64,000 bases of DNA from Flavobacterium branchiarum (GCF_030409845.1 NZ_JAUFQQ010000003.1:310001-374000); one strand, 5' to 3'. Shown: positions 42,691-51,419, counted from the stretch's first letter. Program-made: numbers and translations. The notes: a model not told the origin generated them from the sequence alone.

Positions 42691-45540
42691 TTATTCTTCC
42701 ATATAGGCTTCAATAGGAGCACAGCTACAAACTAAATTTCTATCTCCAAAAGCATCATCGGCTCTGCGTACAGTTGGCCAGAATTTGTTTTCAGCAATAT
42801 ATTCTAATGGGAAAGCAGCTTGTTCTCTTGTGTATGGGAAATCCCAAACATCTGTAGTAAGCATTGCTAATGTATGTGGTGAATTTTTTAATACATTGTT
42901 TTTGTCTTCTAGTGTAGAAGCCTCAATTTCTTTACGAATAGAAATCATTGCCTCACAGAAACGGTCTAATTCTTCTAAGTTTTCACTTTCAGTAGGTTCG
43001 ATCATTAAAGTTCCAGCAACTGGGAAAGAAACTGTTGGAGCGTGGAAGCCGTAATCCATTAAACGTTTTGCAATATCAGTAACTTCAATTCCTTTTTGTT
43101 TAAATGGACGACATTCTAGAATCATTTCGTGAGCAGCACGACCCATTTCTCCTGAATATAAAGTGTCGTAGTGACCGCTTAATTTTTCTTTGATGTAGTT
43201 CGCATTTAAAATAGCATGTTGTGTAGCGCTTTTTAAACCTTCGGCTCCTAACATCGAAATGTATCCGTAAGAGATTAAACAAACTAATGCTGAACCCCAA
43301 GGAGCTGCAGAAATAGCTGTAATTGCGTGATCTCCTCCAGTTGCAATAACTGGGTTTCCTGGTAAAAATGGAACTAATTGTGGTGCAACACAAATAGGTC
43401 CAACTCCTGGTCCACCACCACCGTGAGGGATTGCAAATGTTTTGTGTAGGTTTAAGTGACAAACATCGGCTCCAATTGTTGCAGGATTTGTTAATCCTAC
43501 TTGAGCATTCATATTTGCACCATCCATGTATACTTGACCACCGTTATCGTGGATCAATTGTGTAATTTCTTTAATAGCACTTTCGTAAACACCATGCGTA
43601 GATGGGTACGTTACCATTAAACAAGATAGATTGTCTTTATGAAGAATGGCTTTTTCACGTAAATCTTCTACGTCGATGTTACCGTTTTCTAGTGTTTTTG
43701 TAACAATAACTTTCATTCCAGCCATTGCAGCCGAAGCAGGGTTTGTTCCGTGTGCTGATGATGGAATTAAAGCAATATTTCTGTGGTGATCTCCTTTTGA
43801 TTGGTGGTACGCACGAATTACCATAAGTCCTGCATATTCTCCTTGTGCTCCTGAGTTAGGTTGCAAAGTAGTTCCAGCAAATCCTGTGATAACGTTTAAT
43901 TGTTGTTCTAGTTTTTTCAACATTTCTTGGTAACCTTGTGCTTGATCAAGCGGAGCAAAAGGGTGAATGTTGTTCCATTGTGGGTTGCTTAATGGTAACA
44001 TTTCGGCAGCCGCATTCAATTTCATCGTACATGAACCTAGCGAAATCATCGAGTGATTTAAAGCTAAATCTTTGCGCTCTAACTTTTTGATGTAACGCAT
44101 CAAAGCAGTCTCTGAGTGGTATTTGTTGAAAACATCATGTTGTAAGAATGATGATGTTCTTTTCAAATTCTCTGGGAAATGATTTGTATTACTTAAGCTA
44201 TCAATTGTGTTAGCTTTTTGATTTGTAGCATTAGCAAAAACAGAAATGATTTCGTTTACCTCAGCAACACTAACAGTTTCATTTAATGAAATAGAGATTG
44301 TGTTATCGTCGATATAATAAAAATTGATTTCGTTTTGTTCTGCAATAGCACGTACTTTTTTAGAATCGGCTTTTACTACGATTGTATCAAAGAATGCAGT
44401 ATTAGTTTGTTCTACACCTAATTTTTTTAATTCGATTGCAAGCGTTGCGGTTGCAGCGTGAACTTTATCAGCGATGTATTGTAATCCTTTTGGTCCGTGA
44501 TATACTGCATACATTCCTGCCATAACAGATAATAATACCTGTGCAGTACAAATGTTTGAAGTTGCTTTATCACGTTTTATGTGTTGCTCACGTGTTTGTA
44601 ATGCCATACGTAAAGCACGGTTTCCGTTGGTATCGATTGTAACTCCAATGATACGTCCTGGCATACTTCTTTTGTATTCGTCTTTTGTTGCAAAATAAGC
44701 AGCGTGTGGTCCACCATATCCTAACGGAATACCAAAACGTTGTGTTGTTCCTACAACAACAGCAGCTCCAATTTCTCCAGGAGGAGTTAATTTTGCTAAA
44801 CTTAAAATATCAGCAGCAACAGCAACTTTTATTTCATTTTCTTTTGCTTTAGCAATAAAAGCTGCATAATCATTTACTTGTCCGTATTTTCCAGGATATT
44901 GAAGGATTGCTCCAAAAAATGCTGTTGAAAAATCGAATGTTTCGTGATTTCCTATAACTAATTCAACTCCAATTGGTGTTGCACGAGTTTGTAAAACAGA
45001 TAATGTTTGTGGTAAAATTTCTTCAGAAACAAAAAACTTGTTGATTTCGCTTTTCTTCTGATCTCTTGATCTTACATCAAATAAAAGCGCCATTGCTTCA
45101 GCAGCAGCAGTTGCTTCATCTAATAAAGATGCATTGGCAATCTCCATTCCAGTTAATTCTATAACTGTAGTTTGGAAATTAAGGATTGCCTCTAAACGAC
45201 CTTGAGCAATTTCTGCTTGGTAAGGTGTGTATGCTGTATACCATCCTGGATTTTCAAAGACATTTCTTTGAACAACTGCAGGAACGATAGCTTGGTTATA
45301 TCCTAAACCAATATATGATTTAAAAACCTTATTTTTATTTCCTAATTGGTGTATGTGATTTGAAAACTCATATTCTGTCATTGCAGGATCTAAGTTTAAT
45401 GGTGCTTTTAAACGAATGTCATCTGGAAGCGTTTCATAAACGAGTTGTTCAATAGATTCAACTCCGATTGTTTTCAACATATGTTGATGGTCCGTTTCTC
45501 TTGGTCCAATGTGTCTTAAAGCAAAAGCATCTGTTTTCAT
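42691..45540 (-). CDS. gcvP: Glycine dehydrogenase (decarboxylating), glycine cleavage P-protein
   Basis: The protein has 949 residues, full length for the fused P-protein. The PLP-binding Lys is Lys700 in HLNLHKTFAIPHGGGGPG. Other landmarks are the N-terminal RHIGP, NASLLDEATAAAEAM, SLGSCTMKLN, PNSGAQGEYAGL and the C-terminal CSCAPIE. It decarboxylates glycine and loads the aminomethyl group on GcvH lipoate. GcvT and GcvH genes are not in the window. The -7 box TAATTTTG lies at 45572-45579 on the minus strand. No room remains upstream for a glycine riboswitch. Confidence 0.97.
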   Translation of the reverse strand: MKTDAFALRHIGPRETDHQHMLKTIGVESIEQLVYETLPDDIRLKAPLNLDPAMTEYEFSNHIHQLGNKNKVFKSYIGLGYNQAIVPAVVQRNVFENPGWYTAYTPYQAEIAQGRLEAILNFQTTVIELTGMEIANASLLDEATAAAEAMALLFDVRSRDQKKSEINKFFVSEEILPQTLSVLQTRATPIGVELVIGNHETFDFSTAFFGAILQYPGKYGQVNDYAAFIAKAKENEIKVAVAADILSLAKLTPPGEIGAAVVVGTTQRFGIPLGYGGPHAAYFATKDEYKRSMPGRIIGVTIDTNGNRALRMALQTREQHIKRDKATSNICTAQVLLSVMAGMYAVYHGPKGLQYIADKVHAATATLAIELKKLGVEQTNTAFFDTIVVKADSKKVRAIAEQNEINFYYIDDNTISISLNETVSVAEVNEIISVFANATNQKANTIDSLSNTNHFPENLKRTSSFLQHDVFNKYHSETALMRYIKKLERKDLALNHSMISLGSCTMKLNAAAEMLPLSNPQWNNIHPFAPLDQAQGYQEMLKKLEQQLNVITGFAGTTLQPNSGAQGEYAGLMVIRAYHQSKGDHHRNIALIPSSAHGTNPASAAMAGMKVIVTKTLENGNIDVEDLREKAILHKDNLSCLMVTYPSTHGVYESAIKEITQLIHDNGGQVYMDGANMNAQVGLTNPATIGADVCHLNLHKTFAIPHGGGGPGVGPICVAPQLVPFLPGNPVIATGGDHAITAISAAPWGSALVCLISYGYISMLGAEGLKSATQHAILNANYIKEKLSGHYDTLYSGEMGRAAHEMILECRPFKQKGIEVTDIAKRLMDYGFHAPTVSFPVAGTLMIEPTESENLEELDRFCEAMISIRKEIEASTLEDKNNVLKNSPHTLAMLTTDVWDFPYTREQAAFPLEYIAENKFWPTVRRADDAFGDRNLVCSCAPIEAYMEE

Positions 45541-45571
45541 ATAGTAGTAAAAGTGTTGTTTTTTAGTGGTG

Positions 45572-45579
45572 CAAAATTA
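45572..45579 (-). promoter_or_regulatory. -7 promoter element of gcvP
   Basis: The minus strand reads TAATTTTG, matching TAnnTTTG, about 32 nt before the ATG. Confidence 0.55.
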
Positions 45580-45663
45580 AGTATTAATAATAATTTAATT
45601 GCTATTTTCAGTGCCAATTTTTATGGAATTTACAACTAAAGGATTGATTTCTTAATAATTGAT

Positions 45664-45671
45664 TATTTTTG
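45664..45671 (+). promoter_or_regulatory. -7 box positioned for a leaderless transcript
   Basis: TATTTTTG matches TAnnTTTG and ends 4 nt before the ATG at 45676; a TTG 17 nt further upstream could serve as the -33 element. Transcription would begin at the start codon. Confidence 0.45.
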
Positions 45672-45675
45672 TCTT

Positions 45676-46491
45676 ATGAGAGTAATTACACAGCTATTTA
45701 ATTTTTATATCATTAGTAGCATTCATGTTGCTTTATCATGTTATGCATTGGTGCGTTTGACATTCCATATGTTTGGTCTTGAGTATGATGAATCAATCAC
45801 CTTATTTGTTTTTTTTGGAACTATTGTAGGTTATAATTTTGTAAAATACGATGCTTTGGTTCGTGTAAAGAAAGTACCAATAGGAAATCAATTAAAAATT
45901 ATTGCTGTTTTTAGTTTCTGTTCTCTTTTATTGGTTGGTTATTATTTTTTTCAATTAAAAAGAATAACTCAAATTGTTTCGGTGGGTATTTTGGCAATTA
46001 CAGCACTTTATACACTTCCTTTCTTTCCCAATAGAAAAAATGCACGAAATTGGGCGGGAGTTAAAATCTACATAGTTGCGTTATGTTGGGTTGGCGCCAC
46101 CTTGGTTTTGCCTTTAATTAATGCTGAAATTGCTTTTACTTCAGATTTCTATTTGAAATGTATACAACGTTTTATATTGGTTTTTGTACTGATTTTAATT
46201 TTTGAAATTATCGATAAAGCTAATGATGACCCGCATTTACAAACAGTTCCACAACAAATTGGAGTAAAGCGGACCAAGATTTTAGGATTGCTATTATTGT
46301 TGCCTTTTTACTTTTTAGAATTTTTAAAATCTAATTTTGATAAAAACCAATTGGTGATTAATTTAATCATGGTCTTTGTTTTGTCACTTTTTATTGTTTT
46401 TGCAAATGAAAAACGTTCTAAGTATTATACTTCTTTTTGGGTAGAAAGTATTCCAATTTTTTGGTGGTTGCTGGTTGTGTTTTATGGATAA
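45676..46491 (+). CDS. UbiA-like polytopic membrane protein
   Basis: The protein has 271 residues with about eight hydrophobic helices. A conserved polar segment, FEIIDKANDDPHLQTVPQQIGVKRTKILG, resembles the second Asp-rich loop and following TxP region of UbiA-type prenyltransferases. The first loop (NFVKYDALVRVKK) lacks the classical NDxxD, so catalytic prenyl transfer is uncertain. I therefore call it UbiA-like only. It diverges from gcvP and has no other partners. Confidence 0.6.
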   Translation: MRVITQLFNFYIISSIHVALSCYALVRLTFHMFGLEYDESITLFVFFGTIVGYNFVKYDALVRVKKVPIGNQLKIIAVFSFCSLLLVGYYFFQLKRITQIVSVGILAITALYTLPFFPNRKNARNWAGVKIYIVALCWVGATLVLPLINAEIAFTSDFYLKCIQRFILVFVLILIFEIIDKANDDPHLQTVPQQIGVKRTKILGLLLLLPFYFLEFLKSNFDKNQLVINLIMVFVLSLFIVFANEKRSKYYTSFWVESIPIFWWLLVVFYG

Positions 46492-46509
46492 CTGAAGATT
46501 AGAAACAAG

Positions 46510-46534
46510 AAAACCGATGAGAGGCATCGGTTTT
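46510..46534. terminator. Bidirectional terminator
   Basis: AAAACCGATG and CATCGGTTTT enclose a 5-nt loop between convergent genes. Confidence 0.85.
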
Positions 46535-46554
46535 GTTGTGGAGGCACTAAAGGG

Positions 46555-46962
46555 TTATTTCGTTTTTTGTTCTAAAAGCGCTTTATTCAATTCGGCTTTT
46601 GCTTCTTCTAATTTTTTCTTTTTCTTATTGATTTTTTCTTTGCTCTCGTTGTCTTTAATCGCTTTGTTTAAATCTGCCGTTTTTTCGTTTACTTTTTGCT
46701 GTTTCTCTTTTACTTTCTTTTCTAGGTCTTTATTAACTGTTTTAGTTGTGCAGTTTTTCTTGGTTTGTGAGATAGCATTTTCAATTCCTCTAATTTCGTT
46801 TTGATTGCCTCTTTTTTTAGCATATTCTAATTTAGTGTTCAGTTCGCATAATTTTCTTTCGCAACCACTTAATTGTTTGCAATTACTTTGTGAGAAGCCT
46901 ACGAATGAAATGACTAAAAATAGTGCGGATAAAAATTTAGTTTTTAATGTCATGATCTTCAT
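46555..46962 (-). CDS. DUF1090-like secreted coiled-coil protein
   Basis: The protein has 135 residues with a signal peptide ending VGFSQ. The mature start has Cys pairs and spacing typical of DUF1090 (YqjC-like): CKQLSGCERKLCELNTKLEYAKKRGN, GIENAISQTKKNC. The remaining 70 residues are Lys/Glu-rich heptads (LEKKVKEKQQKVNEKTADLNKAI), a clear coiled coil. The function of DUF1090 is unknown; a periplasmic location is expected. Confidence 0.75.
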   Translation of the reverse strand: MKIMTLKTKFLSALFLVISFVGFSQSNCKQLSGCERKLCELNTKLEYAKKRGNQNEIRGIENAISQTKKNCTTKTVNKDLEKKVKEKQQKVNEKTADLNKAIKDNESKEKINKKKKKLEEAKAELNKALLEQKTK

Positions 46963-47094
46963 TTTAAGTTAACGATTAAAATCCATCTTATTTTGCTTGA
47001 AAAAGCAGGTGATACTCAAAGATAATTTTTTAATTGGAACGTTTTGTTTCGAATGCACTATTTTCTTTAAAGACTCATATCCATTATAACTTGA

Positions 47095-47550
47095 TTAGTT
47101 ACCTTTTTCAGAAATGGTTTTTAAAACTTTATTTCTTTCTAATAGAAAATGAGTTAGGTGTTTTTCTAAAAATAAAATGTCAAACAATTTTCCTAATAGC
47201 CAAAAAGGAGTTTCATATTGTAATTTATCAGTCATAATTGTAAGTCCATTTACTTCTTCAAAAAAATGTTCATGTTTAAATGATTTAAATTTTCCTTCTT
47301 CCATCTCATCAACAAAATAATCATAAAGACTCATTGCTGTAATTCTGCTTTTATGAGTTAAATAAAAACCGAAATGTTTACCACGCCAAGTAACCGTTTC
47401 ATTATTATTGATTAATCCTTTAGTTACACCTGAAATTGCTTTTTCGTTGGTCTTAGAAGCTGATTTTTGGTGTAAATCGATATCTCGTGAATTGTCAAAT
47501 ACAATTTTTTTCGATGCGTTTATTCTTGTGACTAGATGTATAGTTGTCAT
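47095..47550 (-). CDS. SRPBCC-family protein
   Basis: The protein has 151 residues. It begins TTIHLVTRINASKKIVFDNSRDIDLHQ, the strand-helix opening of SRPBCC/START-like ligand-binding proteins. It continues with VTWRGKHFGFYLTHKSRITAM, FKHEHFFEEVNGLTIMTDKLQYETP and a long C-terminal helix. Relatives are often annotated as cell-division-inhibitor-like because they sit next to TIGR01777 epimerases, as here. The upstream stop directly abuts its ATG (TAAATG). Confidence 0.85.
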   Translation of the reverse strand: MTTIHLVTRINASKKIVFDNSRDIDLHQKSASKTNEKAISGVTKGLINNNETVTWRGKHFGFYLTHKSRITAMSLYDYFVDEMEEGKFKSFKHEHFFEEVNGLTIMTDKLQYETPFWLLGKLFDILFLEKHLTHFLLERNKVLKTISEKGN

Positions 47551-48456
47551 TTATATTAAGTTTTTTAACGCCTTTTCTAGCGTATCAAATTCAAATACAA
47601 AGTCATTTTCTTGTAATCGTTTTGGAATCACATTACGGCTCTTTAAAACTAATTCGGTTTCAGTTCCAATTAGAACAGCTCCAAATTTTAATAACGGTTC
47701 ACTTATCGGAATTCCAATTGAACAATCAACCGCTTTACGAAGTTCCTTCATGAAATCGGTATTCGGAATTGGCTTAGGAGAAACAATGTTTACAACTCCG
47801 GTGATTTCTTTCTGAATTACGAAATCTACTGCTCGTACAAAATCAGTTTCATGAATCCAGCTTACAAATTGATTTCCTTTTCCTTGTTTTCCACCTAAAC
47901 CAAATTTGGCTAATCTCTTTAACGGAATCAAAGCACCTCCTTGTCTTCCTAATACGATAGATGTTCGCAAGGCAGTCTTTAAGGTGTTTGTTGTTTCTGT
48001 TTTAAAAAAAGCCTTTTCCCAAGATAAAGCAACGTTAATAGAGAAATCATTTCCGACTTCTCCGTTAATTTCATCCATTTCTTTATCTAAAGAGAAACGA
48101 TAAATAGTAGCTGTTGATGAATTTAGCCAATGCTTAGGTGGTGTTTTGCAATTTAAAACAGCTTCGTTTAGAATTCTAGTACTATCAATTCGTGATAGCA
48201 AAATTTCTCTTTTGTTTTCTTTGGTATAACGGCAATCTACAGATTTTCCTGCCATGTTTATTAAAACGGTTGTATTTTCAAGCTCGTTTTCCCATCCAGA
48301 AAAAGTTTTCGCGTTCCAATTGACGTATTTAATGGTGTCGATTATTTTAGATTTTCCTCGAGTAAGAATTACAATTTCTTCAAATTTATTTTTGAAATGA
48401 TTGACTAATGCTTGTCCTAAAAATCCTGTTCCAGCTGCGATGACTAGTTTGCTCAT
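47551..48456 (-). CDS. TIGR01777-type NAD-dependent epimerase (YfcH-like)
   Basis: I start at the Met at 48456 (MSKLVIAAGTGFLGQALVNHF), which puts the Rossmann loop AGTGFLG at the N-terminus; a longer frame would run into the upstream gene. The length is 301 residues. Landmarks are VLINMAGKSVDCRYT, LNSSTATIYR and SIVLGRQGGALIPLKRLAKFGLGG, and the C-terminal DUF1731-like NVIPKRLQENDFVFEF. The reaction is not established. It lies 2 nt after the preceding stop in the same operon. Confidence 0.92.
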   Translation of the reverse strand: MSKLVIAAGTGFLGQALVNHFKNKFEEIVILTRGKSKIIDTIKYVNWNAKTFSGWENELENTTVLINMAGKSVDCRYTKENKREILLSRIDSTRILNEAVLNCKTPPKHWLNSSTATIYRFSLDKEMDEINGEVGNDFSINVALSWEKAFFKTETTNTLKTALRTSIVLGRQGGALIPLKRLAKFGLGGKQGKGNQFVSWIHETDFVRAVDFVIQKEITGVVNIVSPKPIPNTDFMKELRKAVDCSIGIPISEPLLKFGAVLIGTETELVLKSRNVIPKRLQENDFVFEFDTLEKALKNLI

Positions 48457-48458
48457 GG

Positions 48459-49280
48459 TTATAAATTTAAAATTAAAAATAAGGCTATAATTCGGTAGAG
48501 TACCCAAGTATATGAAAGATAAGATGGAAGTTCTAAAATTTTAATTCTTCTAAAATGTTCTGCAAACATAATTAGAACTGTTACAGCAAACCAACCTAAA
48601 AGCAGCATTTCTGAAAGTTTTATGAATTGATTTAAGAGTACAATTGGCATTAAAATTAAAGAACCCATTAAAGAAACGCTCATTAGATTTCCAATATAAT
48701 TTAGAATCGTATTTCTGTTTGATTTTATTAGAAATAAACTTTGAAATATAATTTGACTAGATGCTATAACAATTTCTCTTAAAATACTTGATTTGGGAAA
48801 TGCTGGAATTATATTTGAATATTGGAATAATGTGTAAGCTGTTATTGTTAAGGAAAATGCGATAAAAACAAATCGGTATTTATAATTAAAATCGGGTATG
48901 CATTGCAGTTTAACCTCTTTATTAATTCTATTCGGCATAATCACTTTACGATTATAAGAAATAAAAGAATATAATTTTCTCAGAATAAAATTGATTGGTT
49001 TAGTTTTTCCAATTTTTTCAATCAATGGAAATGAAAACCCAACCACTTTCAATAAACTATCGATACCATAGATAACAGTTTTGTTTTTGTTATCTATTAA
49101 TGCAATTTCATTTGAAGCTTGTTTTATATTTATTAGATTTTGTTCTTCCTGAGATAGTTGGCAGTATGATTTTCTTCCGTTTCCGTCGAGCATTCCAGTT
49201 TTTATAAATCCACTTGTGTAAAGGTTGCAAAGAGGGCAGTTCTCATCATAGATTAGTGTTTGATTTTGAAGCGTTTTCAT
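48459..49280 (-). CDS. DCC1-like thiol-disulfide oxidoreductase fused to a membrane domain
   Basis: The protein has 273 residues. The N-terminal 110 or so are a DCC/DUF393 domain with LIYDENCPLCNLY (Cys pair CPLC near 17-20) and later YGIDSLLKVVG. Most DCC proteins end there with about 130 residues. Here a further 150 residues form four hydrophobic helices (FVFIAFSLTITAYTLF, SLMGSLILMPIVLL, LLGWFAVTVLIMF, VLYRIIALFLIL). The fusion puts a redox CxxC at the membrane. It lies within the GbsR-type operon. Confidence 0.8.
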   Translation of the reverse strand: MKTLQNQTLIYDENCPLCNLYTSGFIKTGMLDGNGRKSYCQLSQEEQNLINIKQASNEIALIDNKNKTVIYGIDSLLKVVGFSFPLIEKIGKTKPINFILRKLYSFISYNRKVIMPNRINKEVKLQCIPDFNYKYRFVFIAFSLTITAYTLFQYSNIIPAFPKSSILREIVIASSQIIFQSLFLIKSNRNTILNYIGNLMSVSLMGSLILMPIVLLNQFIKLSEMLLLGWFAVTVLIMFAEHFRRIKILELPSYLSYTWVLYRIIALFLILNL

Positions 49281-49323
49281 AGTTATAAATTTTTAGGAGA
49301 TTAAATGAAATGCCAATACTAGT

Positions 49324-50037
49324 TTATATCTTAATTTTTTTCTTGTTCTCAACACTAATTTTAGAACCTACTGCTAAAAATGCAGAGAGAGGTTTTACCC
49401 CATTAAGGAATGCAAAATCATTTCCGTAGTTGTCTTCAAAATCAACATCAATTTTATAATTAATAAGTTGAAGTTGTTTCCATCTTGGATGTGTTACCTC
49501 ATATTCATAGGTAGTATTCTTATCATATTTAGTATATCCAAAATAATGTTCGGTAATGAATTCTGCTTCTGAGTTAATTTTTATTTCTTTTTGAGTTGTT
49601 TCAGTTTCAACTTCTATCGTATTCCATTTATTTTGATACATCCATTGATAAACAAAAGTTTTAGAGTCTTTACTCTCAATAATAGCATGTTTCATTTTAT
49701 TAGTTTGATAGTGCTCTTTATATAAAGTGTTTGCAATAAAAGTAATAGCAGTTTTAGGAACTATTTCTTTTATGAAAATAACACCACGTTTCCAAGTGCC
49801 CTTTTCTAACCGTTTAACGTAAAAGCGCAGGTTTACCTCTTCGAAGTCGATATGAAAAGGGATTTTTATGCCTAATACTTTCGTGTTTTTAAACAAAAAA
49901 CCAACTAGACTTACGTAACACTTGTTATCCCATAAATCAATTTCGGTTCCAGGCGGAACATATTTCTCAAGTATTTTAGCATTGATCTCATAATTGAATA
50001 ATGCTAAATTTTTCCATTCGGCGGTTAAGAAGCTCAT
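49324..50037 (-). CDS. DUF2071 (YqjF-like) protein
   Basis: The protein has 237 residues. It matches the DUF2071 layout: WKNLALFNYEINAKILEKYVPPGTEIDLWDNKCYVSLVGFLF at the start, HIDFEEVNLRFYVKR, RGVIFIKEIVP and TEHYFGYTKYD. The family has an acetoacetate-decarboxylase-like beta fold, but its biochemical role is unknown. Its ATG overlaps the preceding stop by 4 nt. Confidence 0.88.
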   Translation of the reverse strand: MSFLTAEWKNLALFNYEINAKILEKYVPPGTEIDLWDNKCYVSLVGFLFKNTKVLGIKIPFHIDFEEVNLRFYVKRLEKGTWKRGVIFIKEIVPKTAITFIANTLYKEHYQTNKMKHAIIESKDSKTFVYQWMYQNKWNTIEVETETTQKEIKINSEAEFITEHYFGYTKYDKNTTYEYEVTHPRWKQLQLINYKIDVDFEDNYGNDFAFLNGVKPLSAFLAVGSKISVENKKKIKI

Positions 50038-50372
50038 GATTCTTTTTCTTTATATATCAGTACAGAAAGATAAATGGCGAGAATAAGTGGGACAGGCACG
50101 AGTACATAATTAATGAAGTTATTGTAGCCAATGAAACTATTAAAGAACCAAAGTGCAAAGAACAAAGCTACTGCAGCAATGTATATCTGAATCTTGGTGT
50201 CTTTTGGATTATCAATAAGCATTATTACCCCTAACGAAAATTGAATTAATCCTGTAAGCATAGTAGATAATAAGGCGAATATAATAGCTCCTTCTTTGAA
50301 TATTGGAGCTGTTATTGCAATGGTAAGCGGAATTGCAAGTGCTAGGGTGTTCATTTTTTGTAAAGCTGTCAT
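50034..50372 (-). CDS. Small four-helix membrane protein
   Basis: The protein has 112 residues with four hydrophobic helices (about 12-30, 34-52, 64-83 and 86-106) and few charged residues. No named family is recognised. It follows a second copy of the operator-like repeat, so its transcription may be adjusted separately from the regulator gene. It overlaps the DUF2071 gene by 4 nt. Confidence 0.75.
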   Translation of the reverse strand: MTALQKMNTLALAIPLTIAITAPIFKEGAIIFALLSTMLTGLIQFSLGVIMLIDNPKDTKIQIYIAAVALFFALWFFNSFIGYNNFINYVLVPVPLILAIYLSVLIYKEKES

Positions 50373-50387
50373 TATTATTGAGTTTTT

Positions 50388-50415
50388 TAAACTTTCAGAA
50401 AAAAATGAAAGTTTA
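50388..50415. promoter_or_regulatory. Operator-like inverted repeat, internal copy
   Basis: TAAACTTTCA-N8-TGAAAGTTTA has perfect 10-bp arms. It lies between the regulator gene and the second gene, 15 nt before the latter's start. The same motif and spacing recur upstream of the regulator. Confidence 0.6.
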
Positions 50416-50427
50416 GATTAAATTTTT

Positions 50428-50931
50428 TTATTTCATTATTTTAAGTACCAAACGGCCTAACCAGTTTTCATTAAATTCGGTCATTTTATCTAACATATTA
50501 TCAGCCTTTAAAACAAAATCATACAATTTAGCGGTTTGATCTACAAAGTGTTTTTCTTCTGCTGAATCTTTTGATTCAATCGAGGATACTTCTTTTAATA
50601 TTTTAAGTGCTGGTTTAATTTCGCGTTTACTTCTTTCACGAGCAATTTTTACAGCTAGTTCATCTAAATCTTTTTCGGCAGTAAAAAATTCTCTACGTTC
50701 TCCCGCTTTGTATTCTTTGTAAACAATTCCCCAATCCATCAGAGCTCGTAAATTCATACTGGCATTACCACGAGAAATTTGTAATTCTTCCATAACGTCT
50801 TCCATAGAAACAGCTTCGTTTGAAATCATTAATAAAGCATGGATTTGTGCCATGGTTTTATTAATACCCCATTGAGAACCTAAAGCTCCCCATGTTTGAA
50901 CGAATTTATTTTTTGCCTCTTTGAATTCCAT
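50428..50931 (-). CDS. GbsR/MarR-type transcriptional regulator
   Basis: The protein has 167 residues. It has a winged-helix domain typical of the GbsR-like branch: GINKTMAQIHALLMISNEAVSMEDVMEELQISRGNASMNLRALMDWGIVYKEY with the wing KAGERREFFTAEKD. A C-terminal helical region mediates dimerisation. It heads an operon running to 47095 and is preceded by a TACATTTG -7 box and an operator-like repeat, consistent with autoregulation. The ligand is unknown; relatives outside Bacteroidetes sense choline. Confidence 0.9.
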   Translation of the reverse strand: MEFKEAKNKFVQTWGALGSQWGINKTMAQIHALLMISNEAVSMEDVMEELQISRGNASMNLRALMDWGIVYKEYKAGERREFFTAEKDLDELAVKIARERSKREIKPALKILKEVSSIESKDSAEEKHFVDQTAKLYDFVLKADNMLDKMTEFNENWLGRLVLKIMK

Positions 50932-50978
50932 TTTTTACTTCTATAATTTTCTGATTTCAAATATTCTTTGTGATACAA

Positions 50979-50986
50979 CAAATGTA
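50979..50986 (-). promoter_or_regulatory. -7 promoter element of the GbsR-type operon
   Basis: The minus strand reads TACATTTG, an exact TAnnTTTG match, about 48 nt before the ATG. Confidence 0.6.
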
Positions 50987-50999
50987 AATAAAAGTTTTC

Positions 51000-51025
51000 A
51001 AACTTTCAAAAATAAATGAAACTTA
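51000..51025. promoter_or_regulatory. Operator-like inverted repeat upstream of the GbsR-type gene
   Basis: AAACTTTCA-N8-TGAAACTTA has one clear mismatch plus an end difference relative to the internal copy at 50388. It begins 14 bp upstream of the -7 box, over the expected -33 region, a place where a bound repressor would block polymerase. Confidence 0.6.
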
Positions 51026-51185
51026 TTTTCGTAACTGATTTATTTTTTTTTAATCTGAAAATCAGGTATTTATACGCTTTTAAGGTTTCTAGTATTATTG
51101 TTCCTTTATTATGTAATAATCAAAAGTTTTGATACCAAAAGATTGCCCCAAAAATCTTTATTACTTAACCTATAAATGTTTAAAT

Positions 51186-51419
51186 ATGTCACACATTACT
51201 TCAAAGTTAGATTCTGGTACACAGACTGGCCAGAATTTTCACAATCATTCAAATTTATGTATTGATTTAGATCATCTTGATTTTACAAAACAGAATTATC
51301 ACGCAACAACTTTAGCTCGTATTGAAGCTGGAGTGGCTAACCCTAAAGAATCATTTTTGCGAAGTAAATATGGTATGCTTTGGTTTAAAAATTCAGAAGC
51401 AATTAGTGAAGTACTCTAA
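51186..51419 (+). CDS. Small His-rich protein of the tyrosinase cluster
   Basis: I start at the ATG at 51186 (MSHITSKLDSGTQTGQ), giving 77 residues; a longer frame from 51129 begins at a non-ATG codon. The N-terminal half is rich in His (NFHNHSNLCIDLDHLDF, NYH) with one Cys, suitable for metal binding. The C-terminal half (ATTLARIEAGVANPKESF) is helical. No signal peptide or known family is recognised. It lies 30 nt before the Cys-rich membrane protein gene, in the same direction as the tyrosinase, so a role in copper handling is an inference from context. Confidence 0.55.
   Translation: MSHITSKLDSGTQTGQNFHNHSNLCIDLDHLDFTKQNYHATTLARIEAGVANPKESFLRSKYGMLWFKNSEAISEVL

Noticed and set aside
43100..43462. 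120-residue frame inside gcvP
   Set aside because: It is out of frame with a clearly conserved enzyme; an overlapping shadow.
45541..45675. Glycine riboswitch upstream of gcvP
   Set aside because: Only about 30 nt separate the predicted promoter from the ATG, with no aptamer-like stems.
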